From Phanerochaete sordida (lineage: Eukaryota; Basidiomycota; Agaricomycetes; Polyporales; Phanerochaetaceae): a stretch of 64,000 bases of DNA. The stretch lies in the NCBI GenBank assembly GCA_019973155.2, contig BPQB01000092.1, forward strand, positions 60,165 to 124,164, written 5' to 3'. This document shows positions 45,244 to 56,717 of the stretch, piece by piece. Every line of letters begins with the position of its first letter. Position 1 is the first letter of the stretch. The position numbers and the translations under genes were made by a program. The notes beneath the pieces were generated by a model. It made no database searches. It saw only the letters and a list, made by a program, of their open reading frames with translations, and was not told the origin of the DNA.

Positions 45244-46933
45244 ATGGCCTGGAAGTACTCCCTGCTCGGGTTTACCGCGCTCTGGGCGGTAGAGACGGCG
45301 GCGCAGGCCCAGCGGCCCTCTGTCGTCGGCACCATCCTCACGAACCAGACCGCGCTCGCGTCCGTCACGGGCGTGTACAACACCTCGGAGACGCCTGCCG
45401 ACCTCCCGTGGGACACGTACAACTACTGTAACGCCCCGCACGTCAACGCGGCGCACTGGGCGCCGCCGAACGTCGCGGGCGCGAAGCTCGTGTACCTCAA
45501 CACGGTCATGCGTCACCACAAGGTTCGTCGTCGCGCATCCTCGGAGATGTGCGGAACGCTGACGGAATGCCGCGCAGCGCACGCCCGACAACCTGTACCC
45601 GCAGGAGAACGTCCTGAACACGCCCTGGGACTGCAGCGACTTCATGCAGTTCAACTCTGGCGGACCGGGCGGCGCGAGTGTGTTCCACGAGACCGACATC
45701 CCGTCCTGGCATCCGTTCTTGAGCACTATCTGGAACGGCACCTGCGACGAGGGCCAGCTTACGCGCGGCGGACTGGAAGACGCCGTCAAACACGGACAGG
45801 TGGGTTGCTGGTACACCTTGTCTTCAGCAAGCTATTCACCCGTATATGCAGGATTTCTGGTCCGTGTACAGCAAGAAGCTCGGGTTCCTGCACTCCGTTA
45901 ATGAAAAAGATATCTTCATGCGTACGTCAGTCGAGACGCGAACCATGCAGGTCGCTAGCGGTATCTTGGTCGGGTTCGACAAGAACATGGCGAGCAAGAC
46001 GTTCCCTGTGACTACCCAGCCCTCCCCGGTAAGTTGTAGCTCATGCCTCCGACTTCGAGCTTTCATTTTTCAACTGACACGTCTGTTTGTTTCGATAGAT
46101 CGATTCTATTCCACCTAATTACCCCTGCAACAAAGCAAACAACGTCAGAAATGCCTTCCAGTCCGTTCCCGCTTGGTCGGATCATCTGCAGCAGAATATG
46201 CCCCTCAAAATGCGGCTGGACGCCATGCTCGGCACCGCTGGCCTCTCAGACTGGGCTGTCTGGTGTAAGTATAGCTCATATGTTCTCCCACTTCATGGTC
46301 TGAAGCGTCGAGCAGACGATCACTTCTTCGACACCTTCACGTCACGGACGTGCAACGGCCACGAGCTTCCATGCAACACGACGACAGGACAGTGCGTCAC
46401 GGACCAGGACGCGCGCACCGTCTTCTCCATCGGCGACTTTGAGTACAAGTGCGTTCCTCTGCTTTCCCGTCGGCCACCTCTCACTCACCGGCTCTACGCA
46501 GCTACATCTGGAGCAACGCCCAGAACGCGACGGCGTACAACCAGCTCACCGCGGGCATCTTCATGCAGGAGCTCGCGCAGAACATGGAGCTTTTCCGCGC
46601 CGGCGGCGAGACGTTCAAGCTCCGCTTCTTCGTCGGCCACGACGGCACGATGATCCGCGTCATCTCGGCGCTGGGCCTCGGCGAGACGACGCAGCTGCGC
46701 TGGCCTTCGCTCGGGAGCGAGCTCGTCATGGAGGTGCGTCCGCGTATGCGTATCCATGGGCGTGAAGCTGACGGCGTGTTTAGGTATGGGAGGTCAAGGG
46801 GAGCCACTTCGTGCGGGTCATCCATGATGGCGTCGTCTTCCCCACGCTCGCATGGATGTCGCTGGATGACTTCATCGACCTTCTGAACTCCCAGGTACCT
46901 AACAATATCTTCGAGCAGTGCAATTCGTCCTAG
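45244..46933 (+). CDS. Secreted histidine acid phosphatase (branch 2)
   Basis: Phosphomonoesterase of the histidine phosphatase superfamily, likely secreted or vacuolar, releasing phosphate from organic esters (phytase-type activity possible). Signal peptide MAWKYSLLGFTALWAVETAA. The catalytic motif is TVMRHHKRTPDNLYP across an intron, with His replacing Gly of RHGxRxP. Then come WDCSDFMQFNSGGPGG, GQLTRGGLEDAVKHGQ followed by DFWSVYSKKLGFL, and MRTSVETRTMQVASGIL. The proton-donor region is FFVGHDGTMIRVISALGLG, with the HD pair intact. Several N-x-S/T sites and disulphide-type cysteines fit a secreted glycoprotein. The end is FEQCNSS, TAG at 46931. Start chosen from the TATA position; 45217 is the in-frame alternative. 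Fungal relatives are often induced by phosphate starvation. Confidence 0.85.
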
Positions 46934-47570
46934 GTTGAAAGGCTCAGAATCACTTCTTTCTGCGTCCCTGCGCGATAGCATGAGGCCTCGCCGGTTCCAT
47001 GACCGCTATGGGTAGTAAAGTACTGTAAACTGGCCCTGCTTACCCGCGCATCCTGCTGCTGACGTTGGATAGTTGCCCACTTTGGTGTCCTGCTTTGTGG
47101 CATGCCCGCATGAGCAGCTGAAGCGCATGATAAGCCTAGGCTCGTCCTCAGTGAAGAGTATTGGAGCTTGTAGATCGGGTATATCTCTCTAACCGTGCAA
47201 GTGTCCTCTTCTTACAGTGAATGTATAATCAACAATGCTGACCCTAACTTATTTTTCAGATGGTTCGCAGTTATGATTCTGAGTCAGGAAGCAACGGTTA
47301 AATATCTCAGCAGACAGAACACACCATGAAACGTCCATGACTGTAAACGATATCTATGTGCCGGACGCCCGTTTCTGTCGGACGAGAAGCCGGGCCTTCT
47401 TTCGCACGTCAGACCTCTCTCAATGCCGCCGGTGGGAAAACGCTATCCGGTATTCGACGCGCCTACGCGTATGATCTTCCACGGTCTCTGCCCGAGTGGA
47501 CGCGAGCCTTGATCACAGAACACTTAAAAGCTCGCTATGTTGGCTTCCAGTGCATGCGACGGGACTCACC
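46934..47570. other. Spacer upstream of the NRPS-like gene
   Basis: About 640 bp with no supported gene; promoter region of the NRPS-like reductase. Confidence 0.5.
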
Positions 47571-50500
47571 ATGGATTCGCCTTTGCCCCCTATGAACGGC
47601 ACTCTGCCTACCCTCCCCGACATCGCTGACTTTCATGCCGAACACAACTCGAGCAGACCATGGCTCCTCTTCCCGTCCAAGGATTCCTCAGAGCAGCTCA
47701 CTACCCTCACGTACCGTGAGATGGTGGACGCCAGTCATCGTATCGCTCACATCATGCGCCCCAACAGGGAGGGCCCTGAGGGCGAAGTCATAGCTCTCCT
47801 TCTTCACACCGACACCGTTCTCTATGTCGCCGTCCTCCTCGGGCTCCTTCGGGCTGGGTTCGTGGTACGTGCACTCGTCATGCGATGCTTAGGCGGCAGT
47901 GGCTGAAGGTGCATCGCAGCCGTACCCCATGTCGCCGCGCAACTCGCCGCAGGGCGTCTGCCACATGCTCGAGAGCGTCGCCTGCACGCGCGTCCTTGCG
48001 CAGGCCTCGACGTCCGCCCTCGTGCACCAGGTGCAGGGCGAGCTGCACGCCAAGGACGTCGCGCTGCGCGTCGACGAGCTGCCAGGCCTCCCAGAGGTAT
48101 TCCCACAGCTCTGCGACGGCAGCGAGGCCTCCGCGGAGGTCCGGCCGTACCCCGTGTCCGCCAGGCTAATCGACATGCGCGCGCCCTCGCTCTATGTCCA
48201 CTCCTCTGGGTCGACCGGCTATCCGAAGTCCGTGCCGTTCACGTACCGGCGGCTTCTACAGTGGATGGCGAGCAGTAAGCACGCCCGACTCAGGTCTATG
48301 CGGCCCTGAATACTGATGCGTATGGCCCTGCAGATGTCTTTGGCAGAAGCCGCGACGTCCTCTATGCCGCGATGGGCCTTCCGACGTTTCACGCTATGGG
48401 TCTGCTCTTGCAGCTGACCTACCCGCTCTCTGTCGGACGCGAGGTGGTTGTCTACACCCCGCAATATCCGGAGCCGCCCGTAGTTCCCCATCCTCAGAAT
48501 GTCTACGAGGTGTCCAAGCTCGCGGGATGTACAGCAATGCTAGCATTGCCGTCCTACGTCGAAGTGCGTTCTTCCCAGCTTTGCAACGTTTTTGGCTAAT
48601 ATACTTGGAACCTAGGCATGGTCGCACTCCGCAGAGGTCATTGAATACCTGAAGACACTCACAGTGCTGGTAAGCACCATGCGTTCTGTCGTATCACGAC
48701 GGGCCGCTGACAAACGCAGATCTATGGCGGCGGGCCGCTTGCCCTTTCTACAGGAGACAAGTTGGTTCAGGCTGGAGTGCCGCTACGGAACGGTTACGGA
48801 GGCACTGAGTTCGGAAACCCGACGATGCCGTGGGATCAAATACCGCGAACCAGCAGCAAGCCTGACCCTGACTGGGCGTGGTATCGCGTACCTGTCGATG
48901 CGCCGAACATCAAGTGGGAGCCTCAGGGCGATGGCACGTACGAACTCGTGGTCTACGTAGGTGCCCTTATCCTGCGCAGACGATGGCGCTGACAGCTTTC
49001 TCAGGAAATCGAGGGATACGATATCGCGGCGTACAATATCCCCGGCGAGAAAGCATACGGGACCGCCGATCTTTTTGAACCTCACCCTACGAAGCCTGGG
49101 CTCTGGAAGATGTACGTGGCTCTGTCTTCTCTGCGAAGAGTCAGACTGACAGAAATTTCAGCGTCGGCCGCAAAGACGACGTCATCACGCTCAGCACAGG
49201 TAAAATCTATCGCCGCTACCGTCTTCATCTGGCCTGATATCATGTAAGGGGAGAAGATCGTGCCAATCCCGCAAGAGGCGTACGTCACGTCTAGTCCGTT
49301 TGTCTACGGATGCGTAATGTTCGGGCGCGAGCGCGAGCAGCCGGGAATCCTCATCGAGCCTCGCGCCGAACATGTTGTCGACCCCAGTGACGAAAATGCC
49401 CTCGTCACATTCCGGAACAAGATCTGGCCAAGGGTTGAGGAGGCAAACGCGCTCGCTCCTGCCTTCGCGAAGGTCTTCAAGGAGATGATCATCGTCACGA
49501 CCCCAGATAAACCGCTACCGCGCGCCGGCAAAGGTACCATCATCCGCAAGCAGGCACTGAACGCATACTCAGAAGAAATTGATAAACTGTGAGTTACTCC
49601 AGTTCATTTTCGATAGATATGCTGACAAATGCTATAGGTACGAGACAATCTCTGCGAGCACAAACAATGACGGGATTACTCCGCCGACGTCGTGGAAGGC
49701 TGTGGACCTCGAGCAGTGGCTAGTCGACCAAGCAGCTACCCTGGTGTCTCACGGACAGTCCATCGCCCCTACGGTCGATCTGTTCCAGCAGGGTTTCGAC
49801 AGGCGAGTGTGGTCCTCCATGAACGGCTCGTGGTGCTGAGAAAGGTTCTATAGCCTTAGCGCCACTTTCTTCCGGAACCGAATCATCGGGGCTCTGCGGT
49901 CCTCCGATAGCTCGAGCGTGCGCCAAGCCGCTCAGAATATCTCCTCGAACATCATCTTCGAGCATCCGACAGTCGAGCAGTTGGCCATCGCACTGAGTAC
50001 CCTCGTCGACCCGTCTGGCGGCGGCGACGTCCCCGCCCTAGTCGTGCACAACCGTACGGACGAGATCCGGGCCATGATCGCGAAATACACGGCCGACATA
50101 CCAGCCTCGACGACAAAACGACGAGCGCACGAATCCTCCGTTCCACCTGTCGTGCTTCTCACCGGTTCGACTGGGAACATCGGCTCGCACATCCTCGCCT
50201 ACCTCCTCGCCGAGCTCCGCGTCGCGCGTGTGTATACACTCAATCGTCCATCTGCTGATCCTCGAGGGCGGCTGGAGGATGCGTTCCGCGAGAGAGGACT
50301 GCCTGTGGACGTGCTTGAGGACACGCGGCTGGTTTCACTCGTCGGAGACATCACGCGAGATAGGTTTGGCCTCGAGGAGGCGCAATACCAGGAGGTTTGC
50401 GGAGCCGATGTCAACTAAAAGGGAGCTGCGCTGATCTGCGTCCTCCTTCATGCTAGGTCCTCTCGTCTGTTACCCACGTCATACATAATGCGTGGACAGT

Positions 50501-51507
50501 GAACTTCAATCTCGCGCTGCAGTCCTTCGAGGATCAAATTGCCGGTGTACGCAAGCTCGTAGACATCTCAGCAGCATCGGAGCGGTCGATACAGCTGCTA
50601 ATAACGTCATCCATCGGTATCGCCAACGCGTGGGATCCTGCACAGGGCCCAGTTCCTGAGCGGCCTCTTCCCAACCCCGAAATCGCGGCCAGCATTGGAT
50701 ATACCGCTTCGAAATACGTTGTCGAGCATGTAAGCACGACGATCTGGTGACTATCTCCATTGTTTGACAGGTAGCATTCCAGATCCTCGATGCCGCACGG
50801 GCGAAAGGTGTCCCAGCAACGGCTGTACGCATGGGCCAGGCTTGCGGCCCACGAGAGACAGGCGCGTGGGGTACGACGGAGTGGATGCCGATCATGACGA
50901 AGTCCAGTGTCGCCCTAGGCGCCTTGCCTCAGATGACCGGCGTACGTATAGACCTTCTCTCTGTATGCTATCGTGTAGCTCACGCCTTTCGACGTAGCCA
51001 ATCGCTTGGATTCCTCTCGACGCTGTAGGCCAAGCGTATGTCGACTGGGTGCTAGCAACGTCAGAGCTTCCAGCCCTTGTGAATGTGACACACCCGCGTC
51101 CAACAAGCTGGGACGTCGTACTGCGCGGACTCCGCCAAGGACTCGGTGACAGCCTACCCATCATTCCTGTGCGGCAGTGGGTGGCTCGGCTTGAGGAACA
51201 TGCAAATAGCCCGACACCAGAGGCCATGGCAGAGATTGTGAGCCGGAACAGTGTTTTGTTACTTGCTATTTCCACTCATAAGTCCACAAATCAGCCTGCT
51301 CTGAAGCTCGTGGACTTCTTCCGATCTCTCGCTGAGTCGAGCAAGGACGGAACACTCGACGGTGCAGATCAAAGCTTCCTTGACCTGGTCTACGACACCT
51401 CGGAGCTCCTGCACTCAAGTCCATCAATGCAGCAACTACAACCTATGTCTGAGGCGCACGCGCGAGCGTGGGTCCGCTACTGGAAGGAGAAAGGTTTCGT
51501 GGTCTAG
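47571..51507 (+). CDS. NRPS-like adenylation-thiolation-reductase (carboxylic acid reductase type)
   Basis: Single-module enzyme that adenylates a carboxylic acid, loads it on a phosphopantetheine arm and reductively releases it as aldehyde or alcohol. A domain: YVHSSGSTGYPKSVPFTYR (P-loop), MGLPTFHAMGLL, NGYGGTEFGNPTMPW, YGTADLFEPHPTKPGLWKM, VGRKDDVITLSTG and PRAGKGTIIRKQAL with the A10 Lys. T domain: DLFQQGFDSLSATFFRNRI, with the Ser in DSL. R domain: VVLLTGSTGNIGSHILAYLL (NADPH-binding), VTHVIHNAWTVNF, SSIGIANAWDP and IGYTASKYVVEHV with Tyr and Lys, ending ARAWVRYWKEKGFVV. No condensation domain. Start MDSPLPPMNGTLPTLPD at 47571 has a good context. About ten introns, all joinable. All catalytic motifs are intact. 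Substrate unknown; basidiomycete relatives act on aromatic acids or amino acids. Confidence 0.92.
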
Positions 51508-52047
51508 ATATATAGTGCTCGGTAGCACTGCACCGGACCAGGCAAGCGTTTGCGTTACACCGCGGGGGTTACCTTGCTATCAGGATAAATTCTTCGTGTG
51601 TTTGCTGAAGAATAGACTTCCTGTTTACGCTCCTTTTCCTCCAACACTAGCTCGGAGGGCTCGAACTCCCGCTCATCCGCTTCAATCACGCGGTGCAACG
51701 AGGATCCTAAGTTGCATACCGTTCACATTTGCCTCCAGACGGACGAAGTTTTGACTTCGTACCTAATCTTACCTGTCTGCACCCGAATGTCAACTTTTGT
51801 ATATGATCTTGGTATTAGTCGGTAACTGGAGAAAGTAACAATGAGAAACCCCACGGTCAGTTATAACTGTAGCCTCTCTTATCTAGCTTCAAATTGGGCT
51901 TCGATTACGCTTCAACGTGAACAGCCACGACCGCCGCGTATCCTCGCCAGTTGACTCGGACGGACTGCGATTATACAACTTGCGAGATATGTCAAGGTGA
52001 GCAGCCTGTTCGTGGCTCTGCACGGCTGATGTCGAGCGTGCCGCAGA
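51508..52047. promoter_or_regulatory. 3' flank of NRPS-like gene; promoter and 5'-UTR intron of F-box C
   Basis: The right half (51,815-52,047) is homologous to the region upstream of F-box B: GTCGGTAACTGGAGAAAG at about 51,819, CCCACGGTCAG at 51850-51860, and a 5'-UTR intron (GTGAGC...CCGCAG) ending just before AATG. Confidence 0.65.
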
Positions 52048-53600
52048 ATGGCCCGCGATTCCAGCGAAGGAATATTGCCAGCGGATGTACTCGAATACGT
52101 CTTCTGCGAGCTCCGAGAAGACGATCTGGAGTATTGGGACGACAATCGATACTTTCCGTACGACCCAAGAGCTTTGTCTGCCTGCGCACTGGTGTCGCGC
52201 TCCTGGCGGGCTCTCGCGCTGCGTCATCTCTTTCGGGACCTAGTCTTCACGCACGGCCGGGTCGTAGACCAGGACTGCGTTGATGCGAAACATCCTCCCT
52301 GGGGGTGTAGATTCTGCAACTGCTCGTGCCACTGGGAGGAAGGCGAGCGCGACCGCAGGACGGTGCCCGACCTTCTGGAGTTTTTGGAGCGCTCTCCGCA
52401 TGTACGACAGGCTGTCCGTACCCTCCGCCTTCGAACTCCTCCGTTTTTTAAAGGCTTGCGGATCCACATCTCCCATGACCCCTTCGATCTCACTTCCCTG
52501 CTTTCGATGCTAGCCTGCCTGCCGAGACTCGCTTCTATCCACCTGGAGGATGTTCTTCTTTCCAGAGAGTTAGGGCCAAAACAGTCACTGAGGCTATCCG
52601 TCGAGGAACTCACCGTTGGAACCTGTTTGGCTGGCGACCTCGACGACACCGTACAACGCATCGTGCAACACTTCCGTTGCATTGGTTGCCTCCGCTTCCC
52701 AAGTAGCCTCAACGGCATGCCTCTCAACTTCCAGACGCGTGTCGGCTCAGTAGGGTTCTGTGAAGACAGTTACAGCGACGGGGACACTGTCTTCGACCTG
52801 ATCTCCAAGGCAGAATCGGGCCCAAGATCGCTAGACGTTACCGGCCTTCCCGCGGAAGACGACGTCCGGCTCCAGGCTTTGATCAACGCGGTCGGCGATC
52901 GCCTCCATCACTTCTGCTACGTACACAGAGCTCCTCTCCTCATGGGCGTCCGTAAGTAGGCGGCGAACTATGTTTGCTGCGTATCATTTCGGCTGACGGG
53001 TCGATTTTCGCAGTACGGACCCCACCACCGTCTCGACCCAGGATCGCCGCCATGGACCTGTCCCGGTGCACCAGCCTGCGGACGTTCTACACCAGCATCA
53101 ACTTCTATAAGCTCGAGGAAGACCTCCATGCGGCGATATGCCCCACGCTGCGGAGCCTCCAAGCGGGCGCACCGGGCGCCCTGGCGCAAATCGTCATCAC
53201 GGCGTGGGTCCGCCTGAACCTCGCGACCCTCTGCAACGACAACGCGGGACGCCGCTCGTTCTCGGAGCTCGAAAGCGCGGCCCTCGCGCTGCGCGACGGA
53301 CGCGGCCTTTCGGAACTCGTCTTTCGCCTGCTGTACAAGCGCAGGTGCGTCGGTTCGGAGTCCCTCCTCTCGGAGTGTACGAGCGCCCTGCACGATGCAC
53401 TCCCGAGGTTGGCAAGGGCCGGGATCCTGCGGGTCGTCAGCAAGGACGTAGGCTCGCTTGAGCGCGAGTCGATATACGGCAGCGCCAAACGGCGCACGCA
53501 GATCGCAGACATGGTCATGAGCCTCGTCTCCGAGCAGGTCCCGCCTCACCTTCCACCCGCCGACGCACAGAGCCGCTATGATCAGAATCGTGGTTCGTGA
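52048..53600 (+). CDS. F-box protein, paralogue C
   Basis: SCF-type F-box adaptor. MARDSSEGILPADVLEYVFCE starts the F-box; ALVSRSWRALALRHLFRDLV, a Cys-rich insert (CRFCNCSCHWEEGERDRRTV), leucine-rich repeats (LACLPRLASIHLEDVLLSRE), and IVQHFRCIGCLRFPSSLNG follow. Exon 1 ends LLMGVR at a GTAAGT donor (about 52,957). After a 57 bp intron the second exon begins with the equivalent of RTPPPSRPRIAAMDLSRCTS and ends DAQSRYDQNRGS. It matches paralogue B exon for exon. It lies tail to tail with paralogue D, 90 bp away. Confidence 0.85.
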
Positions 53601-53690
53601 TACCATCATCTGCACGGTGACACAACGCTCCACTCCGGGGGTCAAATCGAGCGAACGAGCACTGAGGCACATATCTTACACAAACATATG

Positions 53691-55190
53691 TCAAGTGTCG
53701 CCCTCAGCACCAGAAGAAGACGAGTCGCTTTCCGGCGGCAGGCAGCTCTCTCCGACCTCAGCCACCAGGAGCACCTTCAGGACCCCCGCGCGCGCGACGC
53801 GCGGGAGCACCCCACGCACGGCCCGCTTCATCTCCTTCGCGACCACGCGGCTCTCGAAGGTCTCGCCGAGGTCCACGACGACCTGCGCGAGCCCGCGCTC
53901 GCGCAGCGCGAGCAGGGCGCCGTCGAGCGCGCGGAAGTGCGGCGCGGCGGACGGCGCGCGGATGTCGTCCGCGAGGCCCTTGTGCGCGGCGCTCTTGAGC
54001 GTGACGCGCCGGAGCGGCGTGTGCGCGCCGTTCGCGAGGCTCGAGAGCATCGGGGTGAGGAGGTGACACAGCTTGTTTGGGAGTGAGCGCGGGTGGAAGC
54101 CGAGGGTGACTTCGAGCGACGAGAGGCGCGTGCACTTGGATAGATCCGGGATTCGCATTGGGAGGTCCGAATGTTCAGCGTACTGAGCACCTGTGCCCAT
54201 CCGATAAGATACGCATGAGCATAGGATCATACCGTGACACATCAGGGCGCGTACCCGTGGAATCGGGCTGCGCCGAGGAACAGTCACCATAGGCAAACCG
54301 CTCGAGCGAAGAGCAGTGGGCGTCGATCAGCTTTTGCAGAGTGTGCATGACCACAGGACATTCAATCTCGCTGATACTCAGCGCGCGAAGTCCAATCGTC
54401 GTTTTCGCGATATATAGGGGGAGATGGAGGAACCATAAGTCGGACTGCTGAATTGCAAGCGTCCCGAGCTCGAGGTATGGTCCTCTAGGCTCTGCGTCGC
54501 GGAGGCTGAGCAGGCCAAATGGGTCGAGACCACTCACGCCCAGCAGGCGCAGATGTTCCACGCGGCGACACCGAGAGAGTACCCGGGATACCACCTCCTG
54601 AACTTTGCTCTGAGTGTGACGAAAGACTATGGTCAGCCGCGTGAGAGCTGGGAAATCGACGAGAGGCTCGGGCAGCCCCAGCATTGGGTCTGGATCGGGA
54701 AAAGCGATATCCTCTAGGTGGATAGCGTCGAGGTAGGGCAATCTCGAGAAGATCTCATAGAGCTGTGCTGGGTCTGTTGTTTCTCCCTCGCTGGCACCGC
54801 GTTTGGTGGTCCGAAGGCGTAGGCTGCGCGCATACTGGCATGCTTGGGGGGTGTCGACGAGAAACTGGTGGAGAACCATGAGATCCCGCTGTTCCCTGGA
54901 CATCCGTCAGCATAGAGGACCAAGGTTGCGGGATCATTGCCGTACACGTCGTAGTCCTTATTGAGGAAGGAGCCATGGGAGAAGACCAAGTCTCGGAAGA
55001 GGCGGCGCTGGGCGAGGTCGCGCCACGCGCGAGACACCAGCGCGCAGGCACAGAGTGTCGTGTACGCTGGGCAGTATGGCGTGTTTGCGCTCCAGTTACT
55101 CCTAATCCTCTCCTCACGCAGGCAGTCCAGAACGTAGCCGAGGTCGTCCAGAGAGAGCCTGTTGGCAGCAGGTGCAATTGGAGATGACAT
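53691..55190 (-). CDS. F-box protein, paralogue D
   Basis: More divergent member of the A-D group. Start at 55190: MSSPIAPAANRLSLDDLGYV, then LDCLREERIRSNW in the F-box position and CACALVSRAWRDLAQRRLFR with DLVFSHGSFLN. Later exons: LHQFLVDTPQACQYARSLRL, LPYLDAIHLEDIAFPDPD, VLSRCRRVEHLRLLGVSGL, and a final exon with IPDLSKCTRLSSLEVTLGF, the counterpart of DLSRCTSL in B and C. The end is ESDSSSSGAEGDT. An in-frame Met at 55220 (MTFPQTERQA) is an alternative start. Gene order and domain layout equal A-C, but sequence identity is low outside the F-box and the last exon. Confidence 0.78.
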
Positions 55191-56717
55191 TGCTTGGCGT
55201 TCTGTCTGGGGAAAGGTCATGCTTTGCGTCAGACGGCCGTCACTTCGCACTGAACAGTCAACGTACGGCGTATGTGTGCGGGAGGTAAAATATTGCGAGT
55301 GCCTAGCGGGAGAGTGGAAGAATGAGGTTGGGGGAAAGCTGTAACACAGCTTCGAGTGAGTAGGCATGTAGTTATACCATCTCGAAGCTCATTTCCTGTC
55401 ACTGCAGTGCCCCTTTGGGCAAACCAGAAATGTCAAGGAGGTCGCCAGTATTTTCCATCGCTTGCTGTTGGACTGCGACTTGTGGGCGGTTCTTTCTCAT
55501 TTCTTCAGGCTGCGAGAGCTTCAACGACTACCGTTGCCAGCATGACAGTATAGTACTCGCAAGTCCAAGAACGCATACCGTTGAACAATTCGCCAGAGCA
55601 GCTTATGTAACTTAACTATGTCGGAAATTCCATTCGGGCCTTGCAAGAATTAGCGCTTGAGAGATATCGGCAGATTCCTGACTTCCCATTCCAAGGACTT
55701 GTAAGATTAGAAATTAATTACAAGGCACTTGCAAGTCAGACGGTTCCCTTGCAAGATTGCAGGCCAAATCACAAGCGCCAGAGAAAGTTGCAAGCTGCCG
55801 CGGATGGTTGTAAGCTCCTTGCAAGCTGTCGACATCCTCCCGTACGCCCTGAGCCCTGTATGAGCACCCTACCCCTCCACGCCGTCATATCCTCGTCCGT
55901 CCGCCATTCCGAAGTAAGCTACTTCACGTCTATAGGCTCATGAGTACAGTGCGAGGCACGCGTCCGTGCAGAGACGTCGGTGCGTCCAGTTCACGTCCCG
56001 GCTTCCTCACCATCGCAGAAGCTCGTTACCGACAGCTCCCCGCACCCCTTACCCTGCAAGCCAAGATCAGGATTTGGCTGGTTCGACTGGTTCGTGAACT
56101 CATCCTTCCAGGTCGAGGCACCTTACCTGATCCCGTCGTCTAGGCGAGCGAAAGCAAGTAGCGAGCTGCGAGCACTGAGAGACTGAGGGCGGTGGGACGA
56201 TCTAGCTATCATACAGTGGCTTCAAGGTTCGTCTCTTCTCTAACCTCGCAGTACTCATGATAGCTATACAGGCTGCTTGCGCGCGGTGTATAACACCTCC
56301 TGCGAATTCAACATTGCACATTGCCGCCAGACTGGCACTCTCGGCCGTCTCAAGCTCGCCATTTCTTCCCTTGGGCAGCACATGCACGGCACCATCCTAA
56401 TAGCCGTCCTCGCAACTTCACGCCGCTGGTACACTTACCAGCCAAGCTGATACGCGGCTTGCGTCGAAGCGAACCTGCACCAGAGTGCTGCTGTCCCTCG
56501 CGCGATCTCTACATCCATACGTATCTAGACCATAACACGCATCTCGCCGGTACTACTATGTCATACTGCTCGTGTCCATTCTATATCCCATGAGTCAATT
56601 CTACACATCAACCAGCTGCGTAGTTGTGCAAATATGTCAGTAGTGGTGCAGCCGCAGCATGTATAATGGGAACGCACCGACGCATGGCCTTTCGCTGCCC
56701 ATGACCTAGTACTCCGC
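55191..56717. other. Spacer between F-box D and the Plavaka transposase
   Basis: 1.5 kb without a gene. It contains the CTTGCAAG array at 55640-55825 and probably the 3' non-coding end of the transposon. I could not identify a matching inverted repeat beyond the 5' end of the transposase. Confidence 0.45.
55640..55825. repeat. Array of CTTGCAAG-type palindromes
   Basis: Within 186 bp: CTTGCAAG at 55640, 55728, 55748 and 55818, and near-copies CTTGTAAG 55698, GTTGCAAG 55787, GTTGTAAG 55807. The motif is palindromic. The array lies 0.9 kb past the transposase stop and looks like a subterminal repeat field of that transposon. Confidence 0.65.
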
